Of a DNA stretch of 7,910 nucleotides, positions 1 through 6,097 are shown piece after piece (the stretch's first letter is position 1; every line of letters begins with the position of its first letter). A model generated the notes under the pieces. That model made no database searches. It was given only the letters and a program-made list of their open reading frames with translations, and was not told where the DNA came from. Origin of the DNA: Roseomonas sp. (GTDB lineage: Bacteria > Pseudomonadota > Alphaproteobacteria > Acetobacterales > Acetobacteraceae); assembly GCA_020249415.1 (NCBI GenBank), contig JADCFR010000136.1, forward strand, positions 1 through 7,910, in the 5' to 3' direction. The position numbers and the translations under genes were made by a program.

Positions 1-602
1 ATGAGCTTGGTATCCAAGCCCGCCTTGGCGCCCAATACCATGCCCTCCAAACAGGCAAGTGTATTGCTGGCAAGAATGACATTATTCACGAGCTTCATCG
101 TCTGCCCAAGGCCAGGTTCCGCGCCAAGGTAGAAGATATTCTGCCCGATCTGCTTCAGCACCGGCTCCACAGCCTTTTGGGAGGCAGCATCGCCCGATGT
201 CATGATGGCAAGGGTGCCGGCCTCGGCGCCCGAAACGCCGCCGCTGACCGGACCATCAATCTGATGAATGCCTTTCGCGGCCAAGCCTTCCGCCACGCGC
301 CGCGCGACTGTCGGCCCGGTTGTGGAAAGATCCACCGCGATCTTCGCCTTGCTGCCCTGCGCCAGCCCATCAGCCCCCAAAGCCACGGCTTCCACCGCCG
401 CGGGTGTCGGCAGGCTGAGCAGCACTGCATCGCATTGGTCAGCGACATCGCGCGCGCTGGTTGCGGCCTTGGCGCCCAAGGCAGTCAATGACGTCACCGC
501 CTTCGCGTCCAGATCATGCACCACCAGCGCATGGCCCGCCTTCACCAGCCGCCGCGCCATGACGCCACCAATATTTCCAAGGCCGATAAAACCTAGCTCC
601 AT
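1..602 (-). CDS. Partial NAD(P)-dependent beta-hydroxyacid dehydrogenase (3-hydroxyisobutyrate dehydrogenase family)
   Basis: Reading leftward from the ATG at 602-600, the frame stays open for 200 codons to the window edge, so the C-terminal third is missing (family members are about 290-300 residues). The N-terminus carries a Rossmann dinucleotide site, GLGNIGG, at residues 7-13. DLSTT is at 91-95. The substrate-binding motif DGPVSGG is at 116-122, and the catalytic-lysine block GLGQTMKLVNN at 164-174 has K170 as the expected catalytic lysine. The family reversibly oxidises the beta-hydroxyl of short hydroxyacids (3-hydroxyisobutyrate, tartronate semialdehyde and similar) with NAD(P) in the cytoplasm. 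The exact substrate cannot be assigned. A GAGGA Shine-Dalgarno lies 5 nt before the start (plus-strand 608-612), which supports this ATG. It is divergent from the monooxygenase operon and may share its control. The family call is secure; the pathway role is inferred. Confidence 0.93.
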   Translation of the reverse strand, partial: MELGFIGLGNIGGVMARRLVKAGHALVVHDLDAKAVTSLTALGAKAATSARDVADQCDAVLLSLPTPAAVEAVALGADGLAQGSKAKIAVDLSTTGPTVARRVAEGLAAKGIHQIDGPVSGGVSGAEAGTLAIMTSGDAASQKAVEPVLKQIGQNIFYLGAEPGLGQTMKLVNNVILASNTLACLEGMVLGAKAGLDTKL

Positions 603-724
603 GACGTTCCTCATTGCCTTTGCGTCGGGCGTGCATGGCCCGCGCTGTTATTTGCGGGGAAGGCTCCGCCCGGACGCGCTTTCAGTCAAGGGCTTGCCTC
701 AGCGTGTGGGGGTGTCATTCTGAT

Positions 725-734
725 GGTAATTACC
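725..734. promoter_or_regulatory. Perfect 10-bp palindrome in the divergent spacer, candidate operator
   Basis: GGTAATTACC equals its own reverse complement. It sits in an AT-richer patch of the 294-bp spacer between the divergent dehydrogenase and monooxygenase genes, about 120 bp from the first start and 160 bp from the second. That is a plausible place for a dimeric regulator to act on both. The symmetry does not extend to the flanking bases. No regulator gene is in the window and no known consensus was recognised, so the role is a guess. Confidence 0.3.
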
Positions 735-772
735 CGCGCAAGGTGCATGGCGAAAAAAGACGGCTTGGCATT

Positions 773-806
773 GGCGGTTTCCTCTTTTGGGGGAATACTC
801 ACCGCC
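773..806 (+). repeat. Inverted repeat / possible hairpin upstream of the monooxygenase operon
   Basis: GGCGGT at 773-778 pairs with ACCGCC at 801-806. Inside it, TTCC (779-782) can pair with GGAA (792-795), giving a two-part stem with a 5-nt bulge on the 3' side. There is no trailing T-run, so it is not an obvious intrinsic terminator. It could be an operator or a leader structure, or it could be chance in GC-rich DNA. Confidence 0.25.
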
Positions 807-841
807 GTCCCATCCGGCGCGCAAGCCCTGGGGTTGGATTC

Positions 842-904
842 ATGAAGTTCTTGTTACGCGGCGCGGCGCTGAGCCTCGTCGGAAAGGGTGGATGCGATGA
901 ATGA
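842..904 (+). CDS. Possible 20-codon leader ORF overlapping the monooxygenase start
   Basis: An ATG at 842 opens a 20-codon frame (starting MKFLLRGAALSLV, ending GGCDE) that closes with TGA at 902-904. It therefore overlaps the monooxygenase ATG at 897 by 8 nt in another frame. Such an overlap could couple translation of the two. The ribosome site is weak: only GGGG at 830-833. The N-terminal part looks faintly like a signal peptide. It may equally be an incidental ORF, since GC-rich spacers hold many of this size. Confidence 0.2.
   Translation: MKFLLRGAALSLVGKGGCDE
883..888 (+). promoter_or_regulatory. Ribosome binding site that decides the monooxygenase start
   Basis: AAAGGG, within GGAAAGGG, ends 8 nt before the ATG at 897, a normal spacing. 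The in-frame GTG at 888 overlaps this purine run and has no site of its own, so 897 is the preferred start. A further in-frame ATG at 906 is less well placed. Confidence 0.6.
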
Positions 905-2543
905 GATGCGGCGAACCGTGCCGGCAAGCACCGGACCCGCTTTGACGGACCCGGATGTCATCATCATCGGCGCCGGCATTTCCGGCCTTTATCAACTCTA
1001 TCGCCTGCGGGAGCTTGGCTATGCCGTCCAAGTGTTTGAAACCGGCAGCGATCTGGGCGGCACCTGGTATTGGAATCGCTACCCCGGCGCGCGGTTTGAT
1101 TCCGAAAGCTACACCTACGGCTATTCCTTTTCCGATGAGCTGTTGCAGGAATGGAGCTGGAGCGAGCATTTTGCCCCGCAACCGGAGACGCTCCGCTATT
1201 TGCAGCATGTCGCGCAAAAATTCGATTTGCGTCGCCATATCCAATTCAATAGCCGCGTGGTCAGCGCGCAATTTGATGAGGCGAGCCTGCGCTGGACAGT
1301 CACGCTTGATAGTGGCGCGCAGCACGAATGCCGTTTTCTGATCACCGCGCTCGGCCCGCTTTCTGCCGATACAATGCCGCGCATACCGGGCGTGGAAAGC
1401 TTCGCTGGCCAATCCTTCCATACCTATCGTTGGCCGCATGAACCCGTAAGCTTCGCGGGCAAGCGCGTGGCGGTGATTGGCACGGGGGCGACCGGCGTGC
1501 AGGTGATCCAGACCATTGCCTCTGAGGTTGGTTCGCTGACCGTGTTTCAACGCACACCCAATTGGTGCGCGCCTTTGCATAATCGCCCGATCACAGAGGA
1601 GGAACAGCGCCAGATCAAGGGCAATTACCCTGCACTTTTCGCGCTGCTGCGGACCACGCCTGGCTGCTATATCCATAATGCCGATCCGCGCAGCGTGTTT
1701 GAAGTGACGCCTGAGGAACGCGAAGCCTTTTGGGAACAACGCTACGGCGAGCCGGGTTTTGGCATTTGGCAGGCGAATTACCGCGATATCCTGACCGATC
1801 CCAAGGCCAATGCGCTGATCAGCGATTTCATCGCGCGCAAGATCCGCCAGCGCGTGAAAGACCCCGCACTTGCGGAAAAGCTGATCCCCAAGAATCACGG
1901 CTTTGGTACGCGCCGCGTCCCGCTCGAAACTCGCTATTATGAGGCCTATAACCGCGACAATGTGCAGCTGGTGGATATCAATGAAACTCCGATCAAGCGC
2001 ATTACGCCGAGGGGCATCAAGACCAGCAATGCCGAATATGAATTCGACATGATCATCTATGCCACAGGCTTTGATGCCATTACCGGCGCTTTTGATCGGA
2101 TTGATTTCCGGGGCATTGGCGGCCAGCGCCTGAAGGATAAGTGGACCAATGGGCCGAAAACCTATCTCGGTCTGCAATCGGCGGGCTTTCCCAATATGCT
2201 GACCATTGTCGGGCCACATAATGCCTCCACGCGGTGCAATATTCCGCGCTGCATTGAACAGAATGTGGAATGGGTGACGGATTTGATGCGCCATGTACGC
2301 GATAAGGGCATCACGCGTTTCGAGGCAACTGAGGCCGCAGAAGCCGAATGGTCCCACCATATCGAAACCCTGGCCGAGGGCATGCTTTATGCCCAGATCG
2401 ATTCATGGGCCACGGGGATCAACCGCAATGTCGAAGGGCGGGATCAACGGCGCATTCTGCAGTATCAGGGCGGCGCGCCGGCTTATCGCGAAAAATGTGA
2501 TGCGGTGGCCGCGCAAGGCTATGCCGGCATGATCCTGAGCTGA
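897..2543 (+). CDS. Flavin-containing Baeyer-Villiger monooxygenase (type I, cyclohexanone/phenylacetone monooxygenase-like)
   Basis: This is a 548-residue cytoplasmic flavoprotein expected to use FAD, NADPH and O2 to insert oxygen next to a ketone, giving an ester or lactone. The first Rossmann motif, GAGISG, is at residues 25-30. GGTWYWNRYPGARFD at 54-68 is the conserved FAD-domain block. The type I fingerprint FxGxxxHxxxWP is met exactly by FAGQSFHTYRWP at 169-180. The second Rossmann motif, GTGATG, is at 195-200 for NADPH. GTRRVPL at 337-343 should contain the arginine that stabilises the peroxyflavin, and ATGFD is at 389-393. The length fits the family (about 530-550). It is the first gene of a compact operon; its stop overlaps the Shine-Dalgarno of the aldolase gene. 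No lactonase or esterase is adjacent. Substrate unknown: linear, cyclic or aryl ketones are all possible. Starting at GTG 888 would add 3 residues. Confidence 0.95.
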   Translation: MNEMRRTVPASTGPALTDPDVIIIGAGISGLYQLYRLRELGYAVQVFETGSDLGGTWYWNRYPGARFDSESYTYGYSFSDELLQEWSWSEHFAPQPETLRYLQHVAQKFDLRRHIQFNSRVVSAQFDEASLRWTVTLDSGAQHECRFLITALGPLSADTMPRIPGVESFAGQSFHTYRWPHEPVSFAGKRVAVIGTGATGVQVIQTIASEVGSLTVFQRTPNWCAPLHNRPITEEEQRQIKGNYPALFALLRTTPGCYIHNADPRSVFEVTPEEREAFWEQRYGEPGFGIWQANYRDILTDPKANALISDFIARKIRQRVKDPALAEKLIPKNHGFGTRRVPLETRYYEAYNRDNVQLVDINETPIKRITPRGIKTSNAEYEFDMIIYATGFDAITGAFDRIDFRGIGGQRLKDKWTNGPKTYLGLQSAGFPNMLTIVGPHNASTRCNIPRCIEQNVEWVTDLMRHVRDKGITRFEATEAAEAEWSHHIETLAEGMLYAQIDSWATGINRNVEGRDQRRILQYQGGAPAYREKCDAVAAQGYAGMILS

Positions 2544-2553
2544 GGAACACTCC

Positions 2554-3330
2554 ATGCGTCAAAACCCTGTCCGCACCGCACTCCGCCAAGGCCGCATGGC
2601 CCATGGCATTATGGCGACCGAGTTTCTCACACCGGGGCTCTGCCAAATCCTTGGTAATGCAGGTACAGACTATGTTATCTTCGATATGGAACATGGCGGC
2701 ATGGGCATTGACGCGATCAAGGCGCAATGCGCTTTCGCCCGCCATGCCGGCGTTGTGCCTTTGGTGCGCGTCACGGGGCATCATTACCATCTGATCGCGC
2801 CGGTATTGGATGCGGGCGCCATGGGCATCATGGAACCCATGGTGGAAACGCGCCAGCAGGCAGAAGAATTGGCCGCCTGGTGCCGCTATCGCCCAGAGGG
2901 TCGGCGCGGCGTTGGCTTTGGCTATGCGCATGATGATTATCAGGGCCAGGATGTCATCGCCGGCATGAAGGCGGAGAACGACCGCGTCATGGTTATTCCC
3001 CTTATCGAAACCGCCAAGGGGATTGAAAATGTTGAAGCGATCATGGCCGTTCCCGGCGTGGATTTGGGCTGGTTCGGCCATTATGATTTGAGTGATTCGC
3101 TCGGTATCACCGCGCAATTCGATCACCCGACATTCCAGGCCGCGCTCGCCCGCTTCCTGAAAGCCTGTGACGCTGCGGGCAAGCCCGCTGGTGTTCTGGG
3201 CGCGGGGCTGGAGATGGTGCGCGGCTGGCGCGCCAAAGGGTTTCGCTGCCTTTGCTATGGCTCTGATGTCAGTGTTTTCCAATCCGCCCTGAAGGGCGCC
3301 TTGGATACGCTGAAAGGCGAAGCGGGCTGA
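2554..3330 (+). CDS. HpcH/HpaI-family class II aldolase (2-keto-3-deoxy acid / 2,4-dihydroxyhept-2-enedioate aldolase-like)
   Basis: The 258-residue protein is the usual length for this TIM-barrel family, whose members cleave 4-hydroxy-2-oxoacids into pyruvate and an aldehyde using a divalent metal. The DMEHG motif at 44-48 holds the probable catalytic His47. Arg72 (VPLVRV) is the likely carboxylate contact. MGIMEPMV is at 90-97. The metal ligands are expected to be Glu152 (in LIETAKGIENVE) and Asp178 (in FGHYDLS). The common family form of the last motif is GPxDL; here the proline is His176. A GAGGA site at 2542-2546 overlaps the monooxygenase stop and lies 7 nt before the ATG, so the two genes are tightly coupled. 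Its place in the operon suggests it splits a hydroxy-keto acid produced downstream of the oxygenation, but citryl-CoA-lyase-like or other activities of this superfamily cannot be excluded. Confidence 0.92.
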   Translation: MRQNPVRTALRQGRMAHGIMATEFLTPGLCQILGNAGTDYVIFDMEHGGMGIDAIKAQCAFARHAGVVPLVRVTGHHYHLIAPVLDAGAMGIMEPMVETRQQAEELAAWCRYRPEGRRGVGFGYAHDDYQGQDVIAGMKAENDRVMVIPLIETAKGIENVEAIMAVPGVDLGWFGHYDLSDSLGITAQFDHPTFQAALARFLKACDAAGKPAGVLGAGLEMVRGWRAKGFRCLCYGSDVSVFQSALKGALDTLKGEAG

Positions 3331-3360
3331 AGGCGCATCACGGAAAGACGGAAGGCAGTA

Positions 3361-4527
3361 ATGGAATTCAAGATCGGTACTGAACAGCGGGAAATGATCG
3401 CTGCCGTCCGGCAATTGGCGCAAAGCGAATTCAAGCAAGATGCGCCGAAATGGATGGATGGCACCTTCCCCTGGCCGAATATCAAAAAGCTCGCCGGGCT
3501 TGGCGTTTTGGGTATGTCAGTGCCGGAGGAATATGGCGGGCTTGGCCTTTCCATTCTTGATTCTGCCCTGATCCTCGAAGAAATCGCCAAGGTGGATTAT
3601 GTCACCGCCATGGCGGTGCTTGGGGAAGCCGGCGTGCAAACCCGTGTCATCTCCCATTATGCGCCGAAGGCGATCAAGGAACGCATTCTGCCGCGTGTGA
3701 TTTCCGGTGATTGCATCCTCGCGATTTGCATGACGGAACCGCATGCCGGCACAGATGTCGCCAATTACCGCACCAATACCAAGCGCCATGGCAATCATCT
3801 GGTGTTGAATGGCACAAAGACGCTCATCTCACGCGCGGCGGAAGCCGGCATGTTTGTGGTCTTCACCCGCGTGGATGGCAAGCCAGGGCGCGAAGGCATT
3901 GGCTGCGTGCTGGTGGAACAGGGCACGCCGGGGCTTGCTGTCACCGGCACCTATCACACCATGGGCGGTGAGAATCTGCACGAGGTGCAATTCAATGATT
4001 GTGAATTGCCGCCTGAAAACCTGGTGATTGAAACCGACGGCTTCAAGAAATTGCTGACCGCCTTCAATACGCAGCGCTGCCTCAACCCCAGTATCTCGCT
4101 TGGCTTGGCAGAAGGTGCGTTTGATGAGGCCGTGCGCTATGTGAATGATCGCAAGCTGTTCAGCAAATCCATTGCGGATTTTCAGGGCATTCGCTGGAAA
4201 TTCGCTGATATGTTCAAGGATATCGAAGCGGGGCGAGGCTTGCTCTATCGCGCTTGCCTCACCGCCAATCCCTTCCCGGATCCCTTGATGGCAGCCACTG
4301 CCAAGGTGTTCTGCAATGAAATGTCGCTCCGCGTCACCAGTGAAGCGGTGCAGGTGCATGGCGGTTATGGCTTTACTGATGAATATCCCGTCTCAAGGCT
4401 TTATCGCGGTGCGCGTTATGGGTCGCTTGGTGGTGGGTCTTCCGAATCGCTGCGCGATCTGATCGGCAAGCGCATTTTGGCTGATGCGGGCGGCGTGGAT
4501 GGCATAATGGGCCTTGATACCTATTGA
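3361..4527 (+). CDS. Acyl-CoA dehydrogenase-family flavoprotein with an atypical active site
   Basis: The 388-residue length and domain order match FAD acyl-CoA dehydrogenases: an alpha-helical N-domain (1-115), a middle beta-domain with MTEPHAGTD at 124-132 and NGTKTLIS at 150-157, and a C-terminal helical domain with VQVHGGYGFTDEYPVSRLYR at 330-349. The family forms the alpha-beta double bond of acyl-CoA thioesters and passes electrons to ETF. By eye alignment, the MCAD-type catalytic Glu (in YEGT) falls on Gly358 in LGGGSSE. The alternative Glu used by isovaleryl-CoA dehydrogenase (in the ER pair) falls on Gln238 in NTQR. The RDA motif is also changed to RGA at 349-351. The base may lie elsewhere, or the reaction may differ. 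GGAAGG at 3350-3355 precedes the ATG by 5 nt, 30 bp after the aldolase stop. The family is secure; the substrate is unknown. Confidence 0.93.
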   Translation: MEFKIGTEQREMIAAVRQLAQSEFKQDAPKWMDGTFPWPNIKKLAGLGVLGMSVPEEYGGLGLSILDSALILEEIAKVDYVTAMAVLGEAGVQTRVISHYAPKAIKERILPRVISGDCILAICMTEPHAGTDVANYRTNTKRHGNHLVLNGTKTLISRAAEAGMFVVFTRVDGKPGREGIGCVLVEQGTPGLAVTGTYHTMGGENLHEVQFNDCELPPENLVIETDGFKKLLTAFNTQRCLNPSISLGLAEGAFDEAVRYVNDRKLFSKSIADFQGIRWKFADMFKDIEAGRGLLYRACLTANPFPDPLMAATAKVFCNEMSLRVTSEAVQVHGGYGFTDEYPVSRLYRGARYGSLGGGSSESLRDLIGKRILADAGGVDGIMGLDTY

Positions 4528-4553
4528 GAAAACTTGCCGGGCACGGCCCCATT

Positions 4554-4572
4554 GTGGTTATGCTGAACCCAC
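4554..4572 (+). repeat. Small imperfect hairpin between the dehydrogenase and Bug genes
   Basis: GTGGTT at 4554-4559 can pair with AACCCAC at 4566-4572, leaving one bulged C and a 6-nt loop. It lies in the 63-bp gap, just ahead of the strong GGGAGGA site (4579-4585) of the next gene. There is no T-run, so it is a poor terminator. It could be an RNA-processing or stabilising structure that lets the receptor be expressed at a different level from the enzymes, or it could be chance. Confidence 0.22.
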
Positions 4573-4590
4573 CCACCCGGGAGGAACGCC

Positions 4591-5568
4591 ATGAACCATA
4601 ACATCACACGCCGCGCCATGATTGGCGCTGCCGCGCTCGCCCCCTTTGCCGCGCAGGCGCAATCCGATTGGCCCAATCGCCCCGTGCGCATTGTGGTGCC
4701 TTTCCCGCCTGGCCAGGCCGCCGATATCTTCACGCGCCTGCTGGCCGATGAGCTTTCCAAGCGCTGGCCGCAGCGTGTGGTGGTGGAAAACCGCGCCGGT
4801 GGTGCTTCGGTGCCCGGCGTTGAATCCGTCGCGCGCGCCCCGGCTGATGGCTATACGCTGCTGACCGGCACATCTGGTCCGCTTGGCGTCAACCCATCAG
4901 TGATGCCGCGCCTGCCGTATGATGTGGAAAAGGATTTCGCCTTTATCAGCAATGTGGTGATGGTGCCCTTGCTCGTGATTGCGCATCCTTCTGTGCCTGA
5001 GCGCACCATTCAGGAATTGGCGGCCAGCGCCAAGGCGCGGCCTGGGCAATTGGACATGGCCTCGGCCGGCCCCGCCACCAGCCAGCACATGGCCGCCGAA
5101 TTGCTGATGCTGCGCGCCGGCATTCGCTTCAACATCGTGCATTATCGCGGCAGCGGTCCCGCCATTGCTGATGTCATGGCCGGCAATGTGAAGCTGATGA
5201 CGGATTCCGTCGCCTCTGCCCTGCCGCATATCCAGTCCGGCCGCGTGCGTCCCATCGCGCTTTGCAGCGCGCGGCGCGTACCGCAATTGCCCGATGTGCC
5301 GACCATCGCAGAATCCCTCGTGCCTGGCTATGAAGCTGCGGGCTGGTCTGGCCTAGTGGCACCCGCCGGCACACCGGCCGAAATCGTCAATCGCATCAAT
5401 GCTGATGTAGTTGCCGTGCTGCGCGATCCCGCCATCACCAAGAGGATCGAGGAGATGGGCGCAGTCGCAGACCCGCTGACGCCGGACCAATTCGGCAGTT
5501 TCGTCCGCGCGGAAGTGGCGAAATGGCGCGAAGTGGCGCGCGCAGGGAATGTGCGCCTGGAGGGCTGA
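4591..5568 (+). CDS. Bug-family (TTT) periplasmic solute-binding protein
   Basis: The 325-residue protein begins with an export signal: TRR at 6-8, a hydrophobic stretch to about 20, and a probable cleavage site AQA|QS after residue 23. The Arg pair is Tat-like but lacks a full Tat consensus. The mature start WPNRPVRIVVPF at 27-38 is the hallmark of Bug/TctC receptors. It is followed by VENRAGG, VARAPADGYTLL, HYRGSGPAIADVMAG and PDVPTIAES, all in the family order. These proteins bind organic acids or related solutes in the periplasm and deliver them to TctAB-type carriers, or act as sensors. The binding-loop motif reads PPGQAAD rather than the usual glycine-rich form, which may bear on ligand choice. 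GGGAGGA at 4579-4585 sets the start. No TctA/TctB genes are visible, so it is probably one of the many orphan Bug receptors. It is the last gene of the operon, ending 7 bp from a convergent gene. Confidence 0.94.
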   Translation: MNHNITRRAMIGAAALAPFAAQAQSDWPNRPVRIVVPFPPGQAADIFTRLLADELSKRWPQRVVVENRAGGASVPGVESVARAPADGYTLLTGTSGPLGVNPSVMPRLPYDVEKDFAFISNVVMVPLLVIAHPSVPERTIQELAASAKARPGQLDMASAGPATSQHMAAELLMLRAGIRFNIVHYRGSGPAIADVMAGNVKLMTDSVASALPHIQSGRVRPIALCSARRVPQLPDVPTIAESLVPGYEAAGWSGLVAPAGTPAEIVNRINADVVAVLRDPAITKRIEEMGAVADPLTPDQFGSFVRAEVAKWREVARAGNVRLEG

Positions 5569-5575
5569 AGCTGAA

Positions 5576-6016
5576 CTACACCACCATGCCGGCGGAAACC
5601 CCATGCAGGCAGGCCATCAATAGCGAAAGCGGCAAGCGAAGCCGCCACCACCAATCGGGCGCCAGCGCGCCCGCCTGCGCCGCACGATCCGCCAAGGGCA
5701 GCAGCGCGAAAATCACCGCAAGCATCAGCAACCCTGCCTGGGGAGGCAGCAGTAGTGCGACCCAGGCCGCCAGCATGGGCAGGACAGACAGCACCAGCCA
5801 GCGCGTCAGCACCGCACCCTCGGCCTTATTCGCCGCCAGGCCCCACCAGGCGCCGCCGATAAAACTCGCGATCAGGGCGCCATAGGCCGGGCCGGCTTGC
5901 AGCGCGAAGGCCGCCGCGCTATCGCCCGCGGCAAGCATCACGGGCATGGCAAGGCTCGGCAGCAGGCCGGCGGCGCCCAGCAGCAGGGCGGGGCGCGGAA
6001 TGGGGTGCTGGGACAT
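5576..6016 (-). CDS. DUF3429-type small integral membrane protein
   Basis: This 146-residue, very hydrophobic protein has about five predicted membrane segments (roughly 9-30, 38-62, 70-90, 94-109, 126-145). [15 protein letters not shown] at 45-59 resembles the signature of DUF3429 (TMEM69-like) proteins, whose molecular function is not established. The Trp-rich stretch followed by RLRLPLSL at 121-132 also fits that family. An AGAGGG site (plus-strand 6024-6029) lies 7 nt before the ATG. The gene is convergent with the Bug gene, with 7 bp between stops and no visible terminator, and divergent from uvrB. Nothing in the context points to a role in the catabolic operon. The family call is from memory of the motif and fairly confident. 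Confidence 0.82.
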   Translation of the reverse strand: MSQHPIPRPALLLGAAGLLPSLAMPVMLAAGDSAAAFALQAGPAYGALIASFIGGAWWGLAANKAEGAVLTRWLVLSVLPMLAAWVALLLPPQAGLLMLAVIFALLPLADRAAQAGALAPDWWWRLRLPLSLLMACLHGVSAGMVV

Positions 6017-6058
6017 GGCGCTGCCCTCTCACAATTCGGCCCGGCCCGACAAGCCCCA

Positions 6059-6083
6059 CCCTGGCGCCGCGCTGCGACCAGGG
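6059..6083 (+). repeat. Perfect 6-bp inverted repeat just upstream of uvrB
   Basis: CCCTGG at 6059-6064 and CCAGGG at 6078-6083 flank a 13-nt GC-rich loop, ending 14 nt before the uvrB ATG. The only Shine-Dalgarno-like bases upstream of uvrB (AGGG, 6080-6083) are inside the right arm. If transcribed, the hairpin could limit initiation. It is short and may be chance. Confidence 0.3.
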
Positions 6084-6097
6084 CCATCTTACGCCCC

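Noticed and set aside
268..723. Plus-strand open frames over the left end (177-491, 268-723)
   Set aside because: The minus strand encodes an uninterrupted dehydrogenase with all its motifs; the plus frames have no recognisable content.
888..896. GTG at 888 as the monooxygenase start
   Set aside because: It overlaps the purine-rich ribosome site and lacks one of its own; ATG 897 has correct spacing.
840..2360. 506-codon open frame on the minus strand, antisense to the monooxygenase
   Set aside because: It has no recognisable domain and lies within a gene with exact family motifs. Long antisense frames are expected where the sense strand rarely uses TTA, CTA or TCA codons.
2419..3438. 339-codon minus-strand open frame across the aldolase
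   Set aside because: It spans two real genes and their gap, and has no family motifs; it is a codon-bias shadow.
4537..4580. CCGGG (4537-4541) and CCCGG (4576-4580) as the arms of a terminator after the acyl-CoA dehydrogenase
   Set aside because: The arms are only 5 bp, 34 nt apart, with no T-run, and the right arm runs into the next gene's Shine-Dalgarno.
5500..5555. Short direct repeat (GAAGTGGCG twice) near the end of the Bug gene
   Set aside because: It encodes a repeated Glu-Val-Ala in a helical coding segment; this is ordinary coding similarity and not a repeat element.
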